Source of the DNA: Antedon mediterranea
Taxonomy: Eukaryota; Echinodermata; Crinoidea; Comatulida; Antedonidae
Direction: 5' to 3'
DNA length: 64,000 nucleotides
Assembly (NCBI RefSeq): GCF_964355755.1
Contig: NC_092675.1
Coordinates: forward strand, 3,258,312-3,322,311
Of this stretch, positions 62,501-64,000 are shown piece by piece; position 1 is the first letter of the stretch, and each line of letters begins with the position of its first letter. The notes beneath the pieces are model-generated. The model was not told where the DNA came from. It saw only the letters and a program-made list of their open reading frames with translations, and ran no database searches. Made by a program: the position numbers and the translations under genes.

Positions 62501-64000
62501 GTTGTACTAAACCTACCAACTGAGGTTGTATATGTATGATCGTTAGTTGGACCAGTATTACTGCTTGGTGTTCGACCAGTATTACGCCTCCAATCAAATA
62601 CATCAGCAATGTCCTGTGTGTAGTTACAAATATCGTCAAATTCAAAATTACAACCAGCTTTTAGGAAGTCGATAGCAACAACTGCTGGTTCCACTGTGTC
62701 TAAGAATTGTTGATCAAAAAGAAATTTAACTTTTACACAAAATAGTAGTAATGAATGCAGGTACACACATGTTTAAAAATCGTTATATTTTACGAGTAGG
62801 CTTGCATAATGTTTACAAACACATTGTATCATGGTACACAGGTCCAACTTACTATTTGCACACGGTCCATCGTAGATCCTAACATCATCCAATGATATAT
62901 CGCCATAAATACCTGAGCCACACATTGCCTCGAAAACAAGCTTTGAAATAAAAGTTTAACAATTATTTTAAGATAACAAAAATGATTTACAAAATTCAAT
63001 AGAGCCGCAAAGCCTAAAATTAACGCAAAACGATGTGCGGCTTACTTTCATCCTTCCTCATATTATGATGTTGGAACCGTATGTAATGTTTAATAAAATG
63101 AAAATAGGCTTATAATAATAATATACCTACAATACCTCAAAATCACCAGTCCTATTCATAAGATAGACATGGCGAAGCCAAACGTCCATATGATGTCCCA
63201 CAATTCTTACAACTGGGTCTGCCGGCATAGCGCCACCAGCTGACCGAATGAACAAACTTAGCGCCCCTGTGTCCGATCCATACATATGATACCAAAACTC
63301 AACACACTGCTCTGGCTCTGTGATGGTCCAAACTGGAGATATCAGTCTAGCTTTGTGACCTTCGATTAGCTGATATTGCGATGTCTCAATGTACATGTAA
63401 CGTCCTGAAAAGAATGCATGGTTTAAAAAACGTTCACCTATACCATGCATACTCAGAATAAATAATCTAGACCTAATGTCTTTATATAAATTCAAAGCTG
63501 ACCCCGATTACTAAGAAATTTCTCAGTTTGAAGAAAAAAATACATTGTATTAATATTAGTGTAAGTTCTCGACAACGATTTGGCTTAGGTCTAAGTACTT
63601 AAAAAAGAAAACCATTTTGGCACACATGGCGTGTCATAACTATACTTTCGCTTTAATATAGTTTTTTGAGAAGAAGAAAAAAACTCTCATTACTTAAAAC
63701 CAAGGCATTCTAACAACAGGATGCTGAACTCCAAAGACCAAAGGCTTTATCTGTGGCTGCGACACGATCCGAATATGTACATAGTATGCCTACAGTACTG
63801 TTGATATTTGTCGCAGCCAGACATAAGATCAAAGGACTGTTAAGAGTTCCTATCTTGGCAAGGAGTTCAGTGTCCTATTGTTGGATTGCTTTGGTATAAA
63901 ACTGTAAAAATCAATACCGAGTTCAGTGCCAAATGTGTGATCCTGTGACGGCCCAGTATACCTTGTATCCGTTGCACCTCTACGAGATCGCCAATTAAAA
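56523..64000 (-). CDS. Multi-MAM-domain single-pass membrane protein (3' part; 5' end outside the window)
   Basis: A cell-surface adhesion-type protein, about 787 residues in the window. Exons on the minus strand: 64000-63918 (cut by the edge), 63404-63136, 62940-62853, 62699-62517, 61725-61457, 60775-60688, 60601-60428, 59686-59400, 58048-57802, 57586-57321, 57204-57117 and 56845-56523. Four MAM domains are visible, the first partial. Each is built from three exons with phases 1-1, 1-0 and 0-1, the last usually 88 bp. Typical pieces: CDFEGNSSSLCNFEQ, TGPSADHTYGN, GQYIYIEAS, CLQFWYHMKG and GDIAIDDVSI. Exon 58048-57802 joins the end of MAM 3 to the start of MAM 4, so one intron was lost. A Thr/Ser-rich stalk with seven Asp follows, then one transmembrane helix, RRRF and a tail with NPAYE, an NPxY sorting or PTB-binding motif. 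No enzyme domain is seen in the window. Confidence 0.93.
56750..56775 (-). repeat. GAC microsatellite coding for poly-Asp
   Basis: A run of GAC codons in the last MAM-gene exon encodes seven Asp just before the transmembrane helix. Its length may vary between alleles without shifting the frame. Confidence 0.85.
58332..59351. mobile_element. 1,020-bp TIR element with 10-bp target duplication, in a MAM-gene intron
   Basis: The left end is gggtgtcacgaaagctcaga and the right end its inverse tctgagctttcgtgacaccc. Terminal repeats extend about 75-85 bp, including taagacctaagatc and gacccaacacctaagattac; the left arm has a small internal duplication. The 10-bp direct repeat tgtatgtgtg flanks it exactly (58322-58331, 59352-59361). 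Inner segments also pair (gttcaatgtttttgtttcta with its inverse at about 58875), so nearly the whole element is a palindrome. No transposase. TSD and TIR length fit a MULE-type non-autonomous element. It ends 49 bp from an exon. Confidence 0.9.
59819..60400. repeat. 41-bp minisatellite in a MAM-gene intron
   Basis: About eleven copies of a 41-bp unit (ctgcaacatgtattacaaag, then tgttacagaatgttttacaaa) from about 59925 to 60375. More diverged copies on the left (59819-59925) show a decaying edge. Plus-strand open frames here are artefacts. Confidence 0.92.
61239..61354. mobile_element. Truncated TTAA-type MITE copy in a MAM-gene intron
   Basis: Starts after TTAA (61235-61238) with gcttggttcccactagaacg and follows the 1053 copy closely until aagccatcgcttgtga, where it breaks off. 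The right terminal repeat is missing. Confidence 0.8.
61741..61915. repeat. Long near-perfect hairpin (fold-back repeat) in a MAM-gene intron
   Basis: gtgaatgatgaaaggttata followed by tcaactcgg pairs with ccg-like loop ggctttgcctcg and ttgatataacctttcatcat; pairing continues outward through aataatggcac / gtgccattatt and weakly to aataatgaatg / cattcattatt. About 170 bp in total with a loop of under 12 bases. Confidence 0.9.
62146..62420. repeat. Direct duplication of about 90 bp
   Basis: cactttgctaactgagtttg begins two copies (about 62147 and 62331). Both run on through taatctgaatcaacttaa and tttttagtatgcctgat to a cattatatt segment, with about ten differences. Intronic and non-coding. Confidence 0.8.
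63700..63894. mobile_element. Fold-back MITE-like element, about 195 bp
   Basis: The left arm ccaaggcattctaacaacag with ctgaactcc pairs with the right arm ggagttcag and ctattgttggattgctttgg; an inner arm ggctgcgaca pairs with tgtcgcagcc. It lies 24 bp from the donor of the edge-cut MAM exon. Confidence 0.7.

Overview
The window is eukaryotic nuclear DNA: AT-rich, with genes split into small exons by long introns, GT-AG junctions in phase, and many dispersed and tandem repeats. The gene set (a nicotinic receptor subunit, DHRS11-type reductases, an aquaglyceroporin, a multi-MAM membrane protein), together with many inverted-repeat elements and a very frequent TAGGCCTA motif, suggests a marine invertebrate animal, perhaps an echinoderm or a relative. 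That placement is inference; no species-specific marker is visible.

Layout. Positions 1-17000 have no recognisable gene. They hold a 15-bp minisatellite (301-603), inverted-repeat MITEs, AT-rich tandem repeats, a tRNA-like sequence (7860-7931) and microsatellites. On the minus strand, 17034-24047 is a six-exon nicotinic acetylcholine receptor alpha-type subunit; its exon phases give a 503-residue protein. Next, also on the minus strand, is a tandem cluster of DHRS11-like short-chain dehydrogenases: a complete seven-exon gene (24827-27597), a second copy that lacks exon 5 and carries three copies of exon 6 (29070-31020), and a frameshifted orphan first exon (32089-32225). A 5'-truncated LINE (33060-33905) sits in one copy of a local duplication, followed by an intronless minus-strand gene for an unrecognised 468-residue basic protein (34390-35796).

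From 36300 to 43440 there are MITEs, a GATGAT microsatellite and long featureless AT-rich DNA. The plus-strand aquaglyceroporin gene (43513-54329, seven exons, 305 residues) has a 6-kb first intron. That intron holds a 2.2-kb terminal-inverted-repeat element and a 1.7-kb array of 29-bp repeats, and the second intron starts with a GC donor. From 56523 to the right edge the minus strand carries the 3' part of a gene for a single-pass membrane protein with at least four MAM domains, an Asp-rich stalk, one transmembrane helix and an NPAY-containing tail. Its introns hold a 1-kb MULE-like element with a perfect 10-bp target duplication, a 41-bp minisatellite and long hairpins.

The genes show no sign of forming one pathway. 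The only related neighbours are the reductase duplicates. The most unusual points are the exon loss and exon triplication in the second reductase, the TTAA-flanked MITE family with a nested insertion, the two large TIR elements with 9-10 bp flanking direct repeats, and the unrecognised 468-residue protein with a PP1-docking-like motif. Exon boundaries were derived by hand from splice sites, phase and family similarity, without transcripts.
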